Positions 31,797 to 41,745 of a stretch of 64,000 nt of DNA are shown piece by piece; position 1 is the stretch's first letter; every line of letters begins with the position of its first letter. The notes under the pieces were generated by a model. It did not search any database. It saw only the letters and a list, made by a program, of their open reading frames with translations, and had not been told where the DNA came from. Origin of the DNA: Margaritifera margaritifera (Eukaryota > Mollusca > Bivalvia > Unionida > Margaritiferidae); the NCBI GenBank assembly GCA_029931535.1, contig JAQPZY010001675.1:1052001-1116000 (forward strand). Reading direction: 5' to 3'. The translations under genes and the position numbers were made by a program.

Positions 31797-31909
31797 CATA
31801 CATACATACATACATACATACATACATACATACATACATACATACATACATACATACATACATACATACATACATACATACATACATACATACATACATA
31901 CATACATAC
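31797..31909 (+). repeat. (CATA)n microsatellite
   Basis: About 28 CATA units, almost perfect. Confidence 0.99.
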
Positions 31910-32039
31910 TTGGCATTTCTTGATTCTTAAGGTTTTCATTTGTTTAAACTAGTTATAAAACCTTCACTTAAGAGATCATGCGATCGTTGTCTTTCTTTTG
32001 GCATTCAAGCATGCTGTCTGGTATGAATATGTAAAACAA

Positions 32040-32975
32040 GATTGCTGTATAAAATGAATATTAATTAGTAGGCGTGGTTTTCTCAGCTCGGACAGAGGCT
32101 GATTCTTCTGACACTGAAAACAAGGTCGACTCTACTTGAAATTTACCTCGGTAAGAAAATTCCCTACAAAGTAAACCAAGGATTAAATTATAAATTACTC
32201 TTATAAGCAGCGATTTACCCATGAGTTTTAAAATATGTATCAAGCATTCTGAGATGGAAAGTCGCTATATTGGTACAACAAGAGACCAACATTTAATATA
32301 TCAACAAAAAAATTTAAATTTTATGACATGTAAGTTGCTTCAAAGATATTAATTTCTTATCAATGGGTTAAATTACTAACGTTCTGCAATGTTTGGGGAT
32401 TTCAGTTATTCTAGTTTAGGTAACTACGAACTTAAAGGGCGGCAAAATTCGGGGTGGTGTGGGGCAGATTTAAAGTATGAAAATCTGTTTTTGTTAAATT
32501 GTTATTTATTTTGTATAAAAAAGAGAAAAAGAAAAAGCTATAGTTAAATTCTGCCATTATTTAAAGAGGTAAAGGTCTTTACCAGCTCTGGTTTTAAGGC
32601 TTTGTTTTCTTTTTTTTTGGGGGGGGGGAGTGGGGAGGGGGAGGTGGACGGGGCGCAACTCTGACAGTGCCTAGGGGCGGCTAAATAATAAATCCGTCAC
32701 TGTATATCAACTGCGGAGAGGTATTTACATTGAAATTGAAAGGTAGATGTGGACAGTTTCGATCTCAGAACGCCTGTTTTATCAATAAAACTCGTGGGCA
32801 AATCGCTTATACGAGTAATTTATAATTTAATCCTTGGCTTATTGTGTAGGAAAGTTTATTACCGAGTTAAAACTTAAATAGAGTTTAATTTCTTTTCAGT
32901 GTCAGCAGAAGCAACATCTCGCGGAGCTGAGATAACCACGCCTACTAATTAATATTCATGTTATACAACAATTAT
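32040..32975. mobile_element. DNA-transposon-like element with inverted repeats of about 200 bp
   Basis: The left arm (32,040-32,265) contains ATTAATTAGTAGGCGTGGTT, TGACACTGAAAA, CCAAGGATTAAATTATAAAT and TTCTGAGAT. The right arm (32,745-32,975) carries the same blocks in reverse order and orientation. Identity is high over 170 bp and fades inward. The roughly 480 bp centre contains a poly-G stretch (32,618-32,645) and no ORF. Long-arm inverted repeats with a short non-coding centre fit a foldback-type or non-autonomous DNA transposon. No target duplication could be fixed. Confidence 0.85.
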
Positions 32976-33039
32976 TAATAGTTTCACATTGCCAATCACC
33001 CTTACTTAGCACTTTAGTTCTCTCTTTACCTGTGACCAA

Positions 33040-33318
33040 TTGCATTGTCACCAGCTGTTGCAATCAGTGACTTATTGCACAGTATTACATAACACAGGTA
33101 AATATATGGGAGCAAAACTGACAATGTCCCACAAAGTATACCAAAATGTCAGTAGGAAATATACAGTAACGTTCAACTTTTATTGCTCCCAAAGTAATGA
33201 TTGGATTCTGCTCAAGCTTATCAGAAGAAATAAGTCTATACAATTGTACACTTTTTTGGTCCGAATATTAAAGTTTTTTAAAATGCAAACGAGGGTTAAT
33301 GATGGGACTATTAATTAA
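33040..33318 (+). other. Open frame of 92 codons, probably not a gene
   Basis: No conserved motif, low-complexity-free but without recognisable family. It is recorded only because it is one of few longer frames free of simple repeats. Confidence 0.1.
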
Positions 33319-33495
33319 AGTCGCAGTCAGACAATGACTCACACCCAGCCAGTTATAGTCCTGGTAAGCGAGCATTTTGGTATTTGCAATATATTGATGT
33401 TTGACTGACTGGTGAACGGAGTCGGCGATTCATCAGTTTCTGGTGTGCTTAGCAAAGGGAAACCATGTGTAAATGGAATACAAATACATCTAGAA

Positions 33496-33665
33496 CAGGG
33501 GTCTCCAAACTTTATAAGACGAGGGCCATGTTAGATTTTTGAAGGGGGTTTGCGGGCTGAAGCGACTGTGAAAACTTTAAATATATGCAAAATCGTTTTT
33601 AAAAAGTACAACACTTTGCGGGCCTGACAAATCGAAGCCTGCGGGCCTTAGTTTGGAGACCCCTG
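33496..33665. mobile_element. hAT-type MITE, 170 bp, perfect 8 bp target duplication
   Basis: CAGGGGTCTCCAAACT at the left end is exactly inverted at the right end (16 bp terminal inverted repeat). ATCTAGAA precedes it at 33,488-33,495 and follows it at 33,666-33,673. No coding capacity; it would depend on a hAT transposase from elsewhere. Confidence 0.97.
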
Positions 33666-33673
33666 ATCTAGAA

Positions 33674-33848
33674 AGTCAGCCTTCTTTAATATAGCAACCA
33701 TGAATGCCATATAGAAAGTGTATTGTACGAGTTATATTAATGTGCATCAGTCATTTTATATCAATGACTGTTTTACTCGACGGTATATACATTTTGATGA
33801 CCATGCCGTAATATTGGCGTATTCTTCTTCTTCTTCTTCTTCTTCTTC

Positions 33849-33886
<38 letters not shown>

Positions 33887-34698
33887 GGACTCTGTAAACA
33901 ACAAAAAAGTCATCTATTCATTTGGAGAAAAAAAGTTTGTGTTTGAGTGCTTCCATAATGTATTGGCATATTGTATTTGCTTAAACAATATTATAGTAAC
34001 GAAGTTTTAACTAAACTATTACAGGAATTGCTTGTTCTTTGAAAGTCTCTCCACATTAAAAGTCAGCATCGATAGGTCAAAGCATAGGAACTTATGTCGA
34101 AACAAAATTTTACCATTTTAAACGATTTTCTTTTTACGCGCAAAGCACTTGCATCGGAGCCCAGAGTACCTTCTTTTAAACTTTTCCATATTTTCCAATC
34201 AGGGCAATAGAAGGACGGCTGTAAATTGCGTCGCTTTTTCCTTTCATGTTCTTATTGGACGCTGGACCGTTCGTTGTATTAGATTTTTTTTTTTTTTTTT
34301 TTTTTTTGGGGGGGGGTGGAGTTGTTACATACGGGTATTTTGAGGTTGTTTTTATTTCTTGAAGAGTCTTCCTTGTTGGGCTGTCTTTCTCAGCTTAATA
34401 CATGAAAGGTTTGCCATAATAGGAGCATGGTGTACCAGGCACGCACAATGTCAAACTTCATAAGTTCTGGTGCTTTTCAAAACCGATCATGTCTATTTAG
34501 GCATTATGGGATTGCAGACTTCATGCAAGATTTAGTTACCTCCGAACTGAAGAGCTTGACAACTTGCACAAACTGCGCACCTCCAAGACTGAAGATTTGA
34601 CGGCGGAAGTGCTCCAATTAGCATGGGCAACTTTACGTTATAAACAAATATATGCTAACACACTTTTTTATGAAGTATTTTAGTCAGTTAAAATTACA

Positions 34699-34702
<4 letters not shown>
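33674..34702. other. No gene; two simple repeats
   Basis: (CTT)n(ATT)n at 33,822-33,884 and a poly-T/poly-G junction at 34,284-34,316. Nothing coding seen. Confidence 0.55.

Positions 34703-34784
<82 letters not shown>
34703..34784 (+). repeat. (AT)n microsatellite
   Basis: About 40 AT units. Confidence 0.99.
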
Positions 34785-34786
<2 letters not shown>

Positions 34787-35809
34787 TTGACCTTAGCAAG
34801 TCACCACAACAAAACATAGTAAAGGGGCTATGTGTTTGGAACTATTTTGTTAGACTCTTAGCTTACATACATGACCCACAAGTTGTCAGCGTAGGGATAA
34901 TATCCAAAATTGGATAGTAAATCGCCAGATAGCAGAGTCGCTTACTTAGCGACGATGGTGCAGAATGTCACGATGTAAATAGAGCTGTGCGCCAAACAAT
35001 ATTAAGCAAGAGGAAGTATGACTATTATAGGAGAATGGTGCACCCGGCACGTACGTTGTAAAGAAAACAGTGTACACAACAAAAATCTATTTGTATCTAT
35101 GATAGCATGCCCTTTTCTGTTCATACATAGTTACGGGAGGGGGGGGGCGGAATCTTGCAAGACAGCGGTTTTAAAACAAAATGCATGATCTAAAAAGAAA
35201 ATAACACATTTGTTCAAATACATTGACTTTATCCGCTCCTTGGACATCTTTGTTAAGTCAGACATGGAAATTATAGCGTCTGCGCAAATACATCAGATTT
35301 TATTGGGGTGGGGTGGTTTGGGGGCGGGAGTCGAGTGAAAACAGATTTGTTAAAATTCTCCTTGTTATTGTTAGCAGCTAAAACTAGGCGCTATAGACTT
35401 TTCAAACATATCGTTGTTAGATGTATCTAGCAGTCATAATTGCTTAGACAAAGTACGCCAGACACTTTCAGGTACGTATATATATATATTGGACAGCATT
35501 GTATCGTATGTGCGAAAATCCAACTGCTGATCAATCCTATTGAGTTATCACTGTAGAGTACGTTCTACTTGGAAAGTTCTATTATCGGCAAAAGTAGGTC
35601 ACATTGACCTACTTTTCAAAGTCAAGTGAGCACATACACTGTTGTATATGCAGTCATTACATTTATTGGGTGTGTTCCCTTTTAAAATCACCACAGTCAG
35701 AAACATCACCTCCAGCTCAGGGCCATCGATCCACATCGTTCCACATCGACGTTGATGTGGATTGACGACCGTTGGCTAGCGCGGATGAGGCAGGAGGTAA
35801 TATTTTACA

Positions 35810-36015
35810 GAATTTTCTGTGGTCTAAGGCGCTCACCTCTGTCCGCGAGGGTTCGAGTCTCGGCTGGGCCAACGTGGACATGTGAGAAAGCTTGCCAGTA
35901 GCTTCCCGTGGGTCGGTGGTTCTTCCCAGGCTCTTCGTCCACCAAATATACTGGCCGCCATGTATAGCCTATATTGTGCTGAAAATTGGCGTTTAACCCA
36001 CACAAAAAACCCAAA
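35810..36015 (+). mobile_element. tRNA-derived SINE (family with GCTTGCCAGTAGCTTC body)
   Basis: A shortened tRNA head (GTGGTCTAAGGCGCTCACCT and GAGGGTTCGAGTCTCGGCT) is followed by ATGTGAGAAAGCTTGCCAGT, GTGGGTCGGTGGTTCTTC and the tail TATTGTGCTGAAAATTGGCG. The same family, with a full head, lies at 58,557. The head has an internal deletion. Confidence 0.9.
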
Positions 36016-36079
36016 TCATAGCACAAATTTTCAAATATGTATCCAATCATAAGCGTGAAAGAAGAGAACAATCTTTAAT

Positions 36080-36541
36080 TTGATCGATTTCATAAATGGG
36101 AAACACAGTAAAAACTGTTTCATACAGTACTTCCCTCGCGTCCTCTCTTTGTATTTTTCTCAAGTAACAATGTTAAAATTGGACGCTAGAGCGTATTTTA
36201 TGGGCTGTTTCTATTTCTTGAAGCAAATGAGCACTTCCTTTTTAGACTGTGTTCTCATCTTCGTACGACAACGGTTCGCGCTAATAGGAGAATGGTGTAC
36301 CCAGCAAGTGAAATGGAACAGTGTGATCGACAATATTGTACTGTCTACGTTAGTTGATGGAAATGAAAGGTTGACTTCAATAGGAGAATGGTTTATCCGG
36401 CACCCACGATGTAAAGAGGACAAGGTACCGACAAGGATTTATTTTTTATCTTTATCAATGATATCATGTCAATTTTCCGCTTTTTCTGCATGCGTAATTT
36501 TGAAAACGATTTTGCTTGATCTAAATAGAAAAGACCAATAA
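36080..36541 (+). other. 153-codon open frame inside the tandem duplication
   Basis: It is the longest frame not caused by a microsatellite. It spans two copies of a short dispersed motif (AATAGGAGAATGGT at 36,282 and 36,380), and the equivalent frame is not kept in the other copy of the duplication. No family recognised; probably chance. Confidence 0.15.
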
Positions 36542-37609
36542 TTTGCTTCAAACAATTCATCTTATCTGCTCCTTCGCCGTCTCAAGTCAGACATTGATTT
36601 TATAGTGCATGGGCCGCCACAGTATAGGCTTGACTATACAAGTGGTGGGAGGCACTAAAAATTGATATGTCGAAATTTATATTTTTAATGTTAGCAGCTG
36701 AATTTAGGGGCCATAAGCGTGCAAAACAATTTTAAAATATACTGTATTTAGATTTATTCAACAACCACAATTACTTTGGTAAAGTACGCCATAAACTCTT
36801 AGGTGTGTATATACATCAGACTGCACTGTATCCTATCGCATGTGCGAAATTCAAAGTGACCGCTGATCAATCCTACTGAATTATCGATAAATGGTATCTT
36901 GTCTTTGGAGGGTATTATTAACTATCGGGAAAAGTCCGTCATTGTGATCACATATACTTTTGTATATACAGTCATTACATTTGATGGGTGTATTCACATT
37001 TGCAATCACCATAACAGAAGGTACATCTATCCAGACGCGGCATACATGTACTTTTGTAGTCCGATTTTCCTCTTACCTTTTCCCGCCCTGTTTCATTGAT
37101 AAGTCGATCTCGATTGGAATCAGACTGGGCTCGTGCTTTGGCTTTTTAAAGATACGAAATACGCGTTAATTTTTATGTGAATGAGAAGATAAATATTCTA
37201 CTTATTGATATCAGGCTGGTAGAGTTCGATATAATGTAGCTTAACTTTGGTAACCTCTGTTTAAAGCGATTACCCTATGCCGCTACCTCTTGGTTTCGGC
37301 AAGTTGCCTGTTTTTGATAGGGAATGAGCTCTGACCTAAAAAAAATTTTTTGTTCATTCGTAGAAAAGACTTTAAAAATTTTCACCAATTATAAGCGTGA
37401 AAGAAGAGAAAATCTTTAATTTGAATTGATTTCGTGGATGGGAAACACAATAACAGCTCTGTTTCATGCAATATCATATGCGTCCTTTCTTGGTACTTTT
37501 CTAAAGTATGAATATTAGTCTTGATAACTGATTCATTTTATAAGTTTCTAAATTGTAAATGTTAAAGGACAGCCTGAATAGGAGCATTGTTGTAGACAAT
37601 CTGACTGAA

Positions 37610-37715
37610 AATATCATTTTGGTATTCAAGGTTGTAATGAATCATATGCTTGACAGCCTAGCTGGAAAACTCATTTCGGTGTTCAAGGTTGTCATAAATC
37701 ATGTGTCAGACACTC
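37610..37715 (+). repeat. 60 bp unit, two copies
   Basis: ATTTTGGTATTCAAGGTTGT and ATTTCGGTGTTCAAGGTTGT start two neighbouring copies, each followed by AATCAT. Confidence 0.7.
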
Positions 37716-37917
37716 TCTCGTTGTCGTTGTCGTTGTAGTTACTTCTCCGCCCTTTAACATCAACATTCTAACCCATTACACGTATTTGGAAATACTTTTT
37801 ATTTCCCGTGTATCGCTTGTTTTCCCAGCCTAGTTTTAACTAATCGGCCAAAGTTTGTTTCTGTATGAGGCGCCATAGCGGACTAAAGTTGGTCCAGTGA
37901 GGAAATAGCAGCTACAA

Positions 37918-38240
37918 TTTTAATGTTATATGTTGAGAACTCCAGTTTCATATGTTGAATAAAAGTATTGGTGTTGAAAGTTCTATTTCATATGTTGAGT
38001 TTTTAGATTTGTTGAATTACACAGCGGTGGTTGAAATTTCTATGTCGTATGTCGGGAACTCCAATTTCACACGTTGAATCAAACTGTCTGTGTTGCAAGT
38101 TTCATTTCCTAAGTCGAGTTTTTAGATTGTATTTGTTGCATTACACAGATGTGGTTTAAGTTTCAATGTTGTATATTGAGAATTCCAATTTCATGTGTAT
38201 AATAATATGTTTGTGTTGATATTGTCTGTCATCCATGCAT
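37918..38240 (+). repeat. About 120 bp satellite, 2.5 copies (left member of inverted pair)
   Basis: Units contain TTTCATATGTTGAGTTTTTA, GTTGAATTACACAG and GTGTTGAAAGTTC. The same unit occurs in reverse orientation at 40,598-40,745. Confidence 0.85.
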
Positions 38241-39344
38241 TTAACTGCATATTTATTTCAAGGAAACTTCTTTGTTGTCCATAATGTGAAGGTAAGATAA
38301 TAGCCGCGTGTTTTCTAGACATTATGATATACCGAATATTGGTTATAATCCGAACACAAGTATATATTACAAGATTTATGCACACTTAATTACTACCATC
38401 TTCCTCAAGTGTTTAAGGAAAGAACATTTCTTCCATTCGTTTCCATAATGTTGACACTTTCAACCAGCTACAGTTTTTTAAGCTTCCTCTTTTATTTCTT
38501 GCAGAGTTAATTTTATCACCAAAAGAATCAAGAACCAATAAAAAATTTAAGTGATTGAATAAGTTCAGTTTTTGCATTATTGTTATTAGCGTCGTTGTTG
38601 TTGTTGTTGTTGTTGTTGTTATTGTTGTTGTAAGATGAGGAAATCTGCAAGGACAGTAGTTAACTTGTAGAATTCGAAAAATCCAGTGTTTCATGTGTAG
38701 TTCATTGGTTGCAAAGACAATTCCAGATTGGAAAGATAATCCCTTTAATCATATCTACTCAACAGCATTCTAGATAGAAGTCAGTTCCAATAAATACCTC
38801 CTTTATGCATCACCACGTGGTATTAATCAGCGGGTAAGTGCTACATAATGAATAAACTAAGCTTTGGGTACAGGTATATCACTGCTTTACGATTAAAAAA
38901 CAAACAAAAATTTTGAACTGAGTACATAAGCGACTGTTTACGTGGGCGAGAAATGAAAAGGTCATTTTGCAACTAAAAAACGAGCAAATTGTTGGGAAAA
39001 AGGCCTGTCAGAACGTAAAAACGGTGGGTCAAAGAAACATATTCAGCGGCGCCATCCTAACATAGCCGGGTGCAAATGTTACTCAAGTAAGACAGAGATG
39101 TGCCGCTCATGGCACACTCTTGTGCACAATTGTATCGCACTGATTTATTTGTCACAACTTTGCTACAGCATTTCAGAAAAAGGTAATATTTGGTAATAGT
39201 GTGTCGCACACGCCAAGACATATCTAAATATCTAAACAACAGGTAAGATGCATATAATCATTGAGAAACTTAACTAAACATAAGAAGGTCAGGGCCTGTA
39301 TGTTGGACCCACAATCAATACATCGATATAAAACGTGTGACCTT
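38241..39344. other. No gene; (GTT)n at 38,590-38,632
   Basis: Apart from the GTT microsatellite, nothing was recognised. Confidence 0.5.
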
Positions 39345-40125
39345 GACCCCAATGTCAGAAGTTTGCGCGAGCATATTGCAGAATGAATTGTCTTACCTTC
39401 ATGATGATTTATTCAATGTATGAACAAAATCCATTAAGGTGTTTAGGAAATATAAGCAAATATAAAACTTTAACCAAAACCTTAATGCAAATTTTCTATA
39501 TGAAAAGATCAAAGGGGTGAGAGTGCGTTTCGCACAATGGTCCTAGCTTCATAATGATTAACCCCGAGTGTGAAGAAACCCCATGCAGGGATGTAGGAAA
39601 TACAAACAAACAAACAAACAACAACAACAACAACAACAAAAATTTAACAAACATATTACCATAAATTTTCTATGACTGTGACCATGACCCTAAGGTCAAA
39701 GGGTAAATGTGCATGTCACCAAATGGATGGTCTTAGCTTCGTAAAGACTCATTCTAAGTATGAACAAATCTATGAAGGTGTTTAGGAAATATGAGCAAAT
39801 GAAAACCAAAACCTTATTGTTAACTTTATATGACTGTGATAAAGTCTCCAAGGTCATAGGGGTGAGCAAGCATGTCGCAGAATGAATTGTCTTAGCTTCA
39901 TAATTATGAGTCCAAGTATGATGAGAATCTATCAAGGAGTTTAGAAAATATTAGCAAATTAAAAAAAAAAAAAAAAAAAAAATAACCAATACCTTAACGC
40001 AATATTTCTGTGATATTGACCCCAAGCGAGCATATTATATAATGAATGTTCTTAACTTTATAATGATTCATGCTAAATATGATGAGAATCAATGAAGGGG
40101 TTTAGGAAATCTATGCAAAGTAGAA
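39345..40125 (+). repeat. About 160 bp tandem array, five diverged units
   Basis: Units keep GCAGAATGAATTGTCTTAGC, TTCATAATGATT, GTATGA and AAGGTGTTTAGGAAATA with GCAAAT. Anchor positions 39,378, 39,531, 39,717, 39,876 and 40,036 give spacings of 153-186 bp. Poly-A (39,961-39,982) and CAA runs are inserted in two units. GTGACCTTGACC-type motifs separate units. Confidence 0.88.
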
Positions 40126-40597
40126 ACTGTAAGAATAGCCGTAACTGTTGACAACTCAGATACCGCCGTCGGAAAAGTGACTGCCATGTAGCGCTTTCCA
40201 CTAACATGGACTCGAAAATACAAATTTAGTAAAGCACTGAAGGGTAGTAACATGATCACAGTGAATTCCTTTAATAGATATGTGTGGTACCTACCGAGAT
40301 GCATCTACTAAGTTGCATTACCCTGGGACTAACAATGCATGATAAACTGACAAACGAAAAACTAAACTGAAGTCCCTTAATCCATTTTCTGGAATGCAAG
40401 CAGTTTCTCATTATACGGATTTCATCTATGAAATACTACAAAATTATAAACATAATAAAAGTCATTTGAGACCTTGCTTAGTTCGTGGGGGGGGGGGGAG
40501 CAGTCATTTCGACCTAACATGGGTCAGATAGTCATCTCACGACAGCCTTACAAAAAATATATGTGACGTGATTAACATTAAATAGAAAGAAAAAAAA

Positions 40598-40745
40598 GCT
40601 TCAAGAGTGTAATTCAGCAAATAAAATATATAAAAAAAACCGACATAGGAAATGGAACTTTGAACCACAGCTGTGTAATTCAACAGATAAAATCTAAAAA
40701 CTCCACATATGAAATGGAACTTTCAACACAAACAAATGACTCAAC
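40598..40745 (-). repeat. About 120 bp satellite, reverse copy (right member of inverted pair)
   Basis: Reverse complement contains TTTCATATGTGGAGTTTTTA, GTTGAATTACACAGC and GTGTTGAAAGTTC, near-identical to 37,975-38,035. Confidence 0.85.
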
Positions 40746-40886
40746 ATATGCAAGTGCAGCTAGCTGAATGGAATACGGTCCTCTCATTGGTCGACCGAAA
40801 ATAACGTACTACGCCTACTGATAATATGACTTTCAGTCAGCCAATAAGGGGGAAGAATTCCATTCAGTGCGATGCACCTGCATATT
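40737..40886. repeat. 150 bp inverted-repeat unit with CCAAT motifs
   Basis: CTGAATGGAAT at 40,756 and ATTCCATTCAG at 40,857 are exact inverts, and ATGCA-x-GTGCA flanks both. Inside are CATTGGTCG and AGCCAATAAG, an inverted and a direct CCAAT box. It could be a MITE or a small promoter. Confidence 0.5.
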
Positions 40887-41266
40887 AAGCGGGCGCGATC
40901 ATGGCCATGTCGACCGGTAGCGTGGGAAAATGGTCTGGAATTCCTTAAAGGGGTGGCAGTAAGTCAAACTTTGAGCTAAATATCGGTACCAACTTTATTA
41001 GGCTATGCGAAGTGTAGCTTGAAATATCAGCGTCGATTCTTAAATAGGTCGCGCGAGAAAGGAGTGAAGTGTCCTCCCTTGTAGTTTTATATAGTACATG
41101 TATGACTGATAGGTAAATTGTAAGCAACAATACGAGCCCCTGTGGTGTGAAATTGTGAATTCGCGACATATGACAGTGAAATTTCAACTGCTAATTTCTG
41201 ATTGGACCAATTTTTGTCCACTACGTCGCCTCCTATTCCTACTTTGTTTCATCTGTAATTCCTTTT

Positions 41267-41353
41267 ATGACACACCGTTTGTTCTATGTATACAAGGTGT
41301 GATTAATTTAATGACGCACCGTTTGTTCTATGTATACAAGGTGTGATTAATGT
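41267..41353 (+). repeat. 44 bp direct duplication
   Basis: CACCGTTTGTTCTATGTATA and CAAGGTGTGATTAAT occur twice in a row with one substitution. Confidence 0.95.
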
Positions 41354-41695
41354 GTGTATGAAACCTCACAAATCATTTAGTATGTCGATCGCATCTCATG
41401 CTATGTGCCATTTACACTTCCAATGCAGCGCGCAGTTTCTGTATTTACTGATAGGTGGTCATAGAGCGTGTTTATACATTGTCACAGATAACTCAACGAT
41501 CGATATTAGTGCTCTAGGTTTTCCCCTGTTACAAAGTCTGAAATAGTAGTCCAATTAATCACGGTCGCCTTCAAAGAATCGCGCGTCCTTGGTAAATGCC
41601 CGCAAGTTTGTTAACCGATGGTTCATCTGCAGGTCGTTGTCTCTAGCATTTTAATCCGACAAAAAGTGAGGAAACACAATATGTATTTATGTATA

Positions 41696-41745
41696 GGATT
41701 TAACGTTATATCAGCACAATCCTGGCTATACAGTGCCAAGTATGT
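41696..41745 (-). mobile_element. LINE/SINE 3' tail remnant
   Basis: Minus strand reads TATAGCCAGGATTGTGCTGA followed by TATAACGTTAAATCC, the shared 3' tail of the LINE and SINE copies described elsewhere in this window. Confidence 0.6.

Larger units (their letters stand above)
35026..37530 (+). repeat. Diverged tandem duplication, period about 1.34 kb
   Basis: Blocks in 35,026-35,700 recur in order in 36,375-37,030: AGGAGAATGGT...CCGGCAC, TTAGCAGCT, GCTGATCAATCCTA (35,524 and 36,860) and CAGTCATTACATTT (35,651 and 36,969). The block ATAAGCGTGAAAGAAGAGAA at about 36,049 recurs at 37,390. The offset stays near 1.32-1.34 kb. Identity is moderate, so the event is old. A SINE sits only in the first copy. 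Confidence 0.85.

Noticed and set aside
36080..36541. 153-codon ORF as a possible host gene
   Set aside because: Lies in a decayed duplication, carries two copies of a dispersed motif and is not kept in the sister copy.
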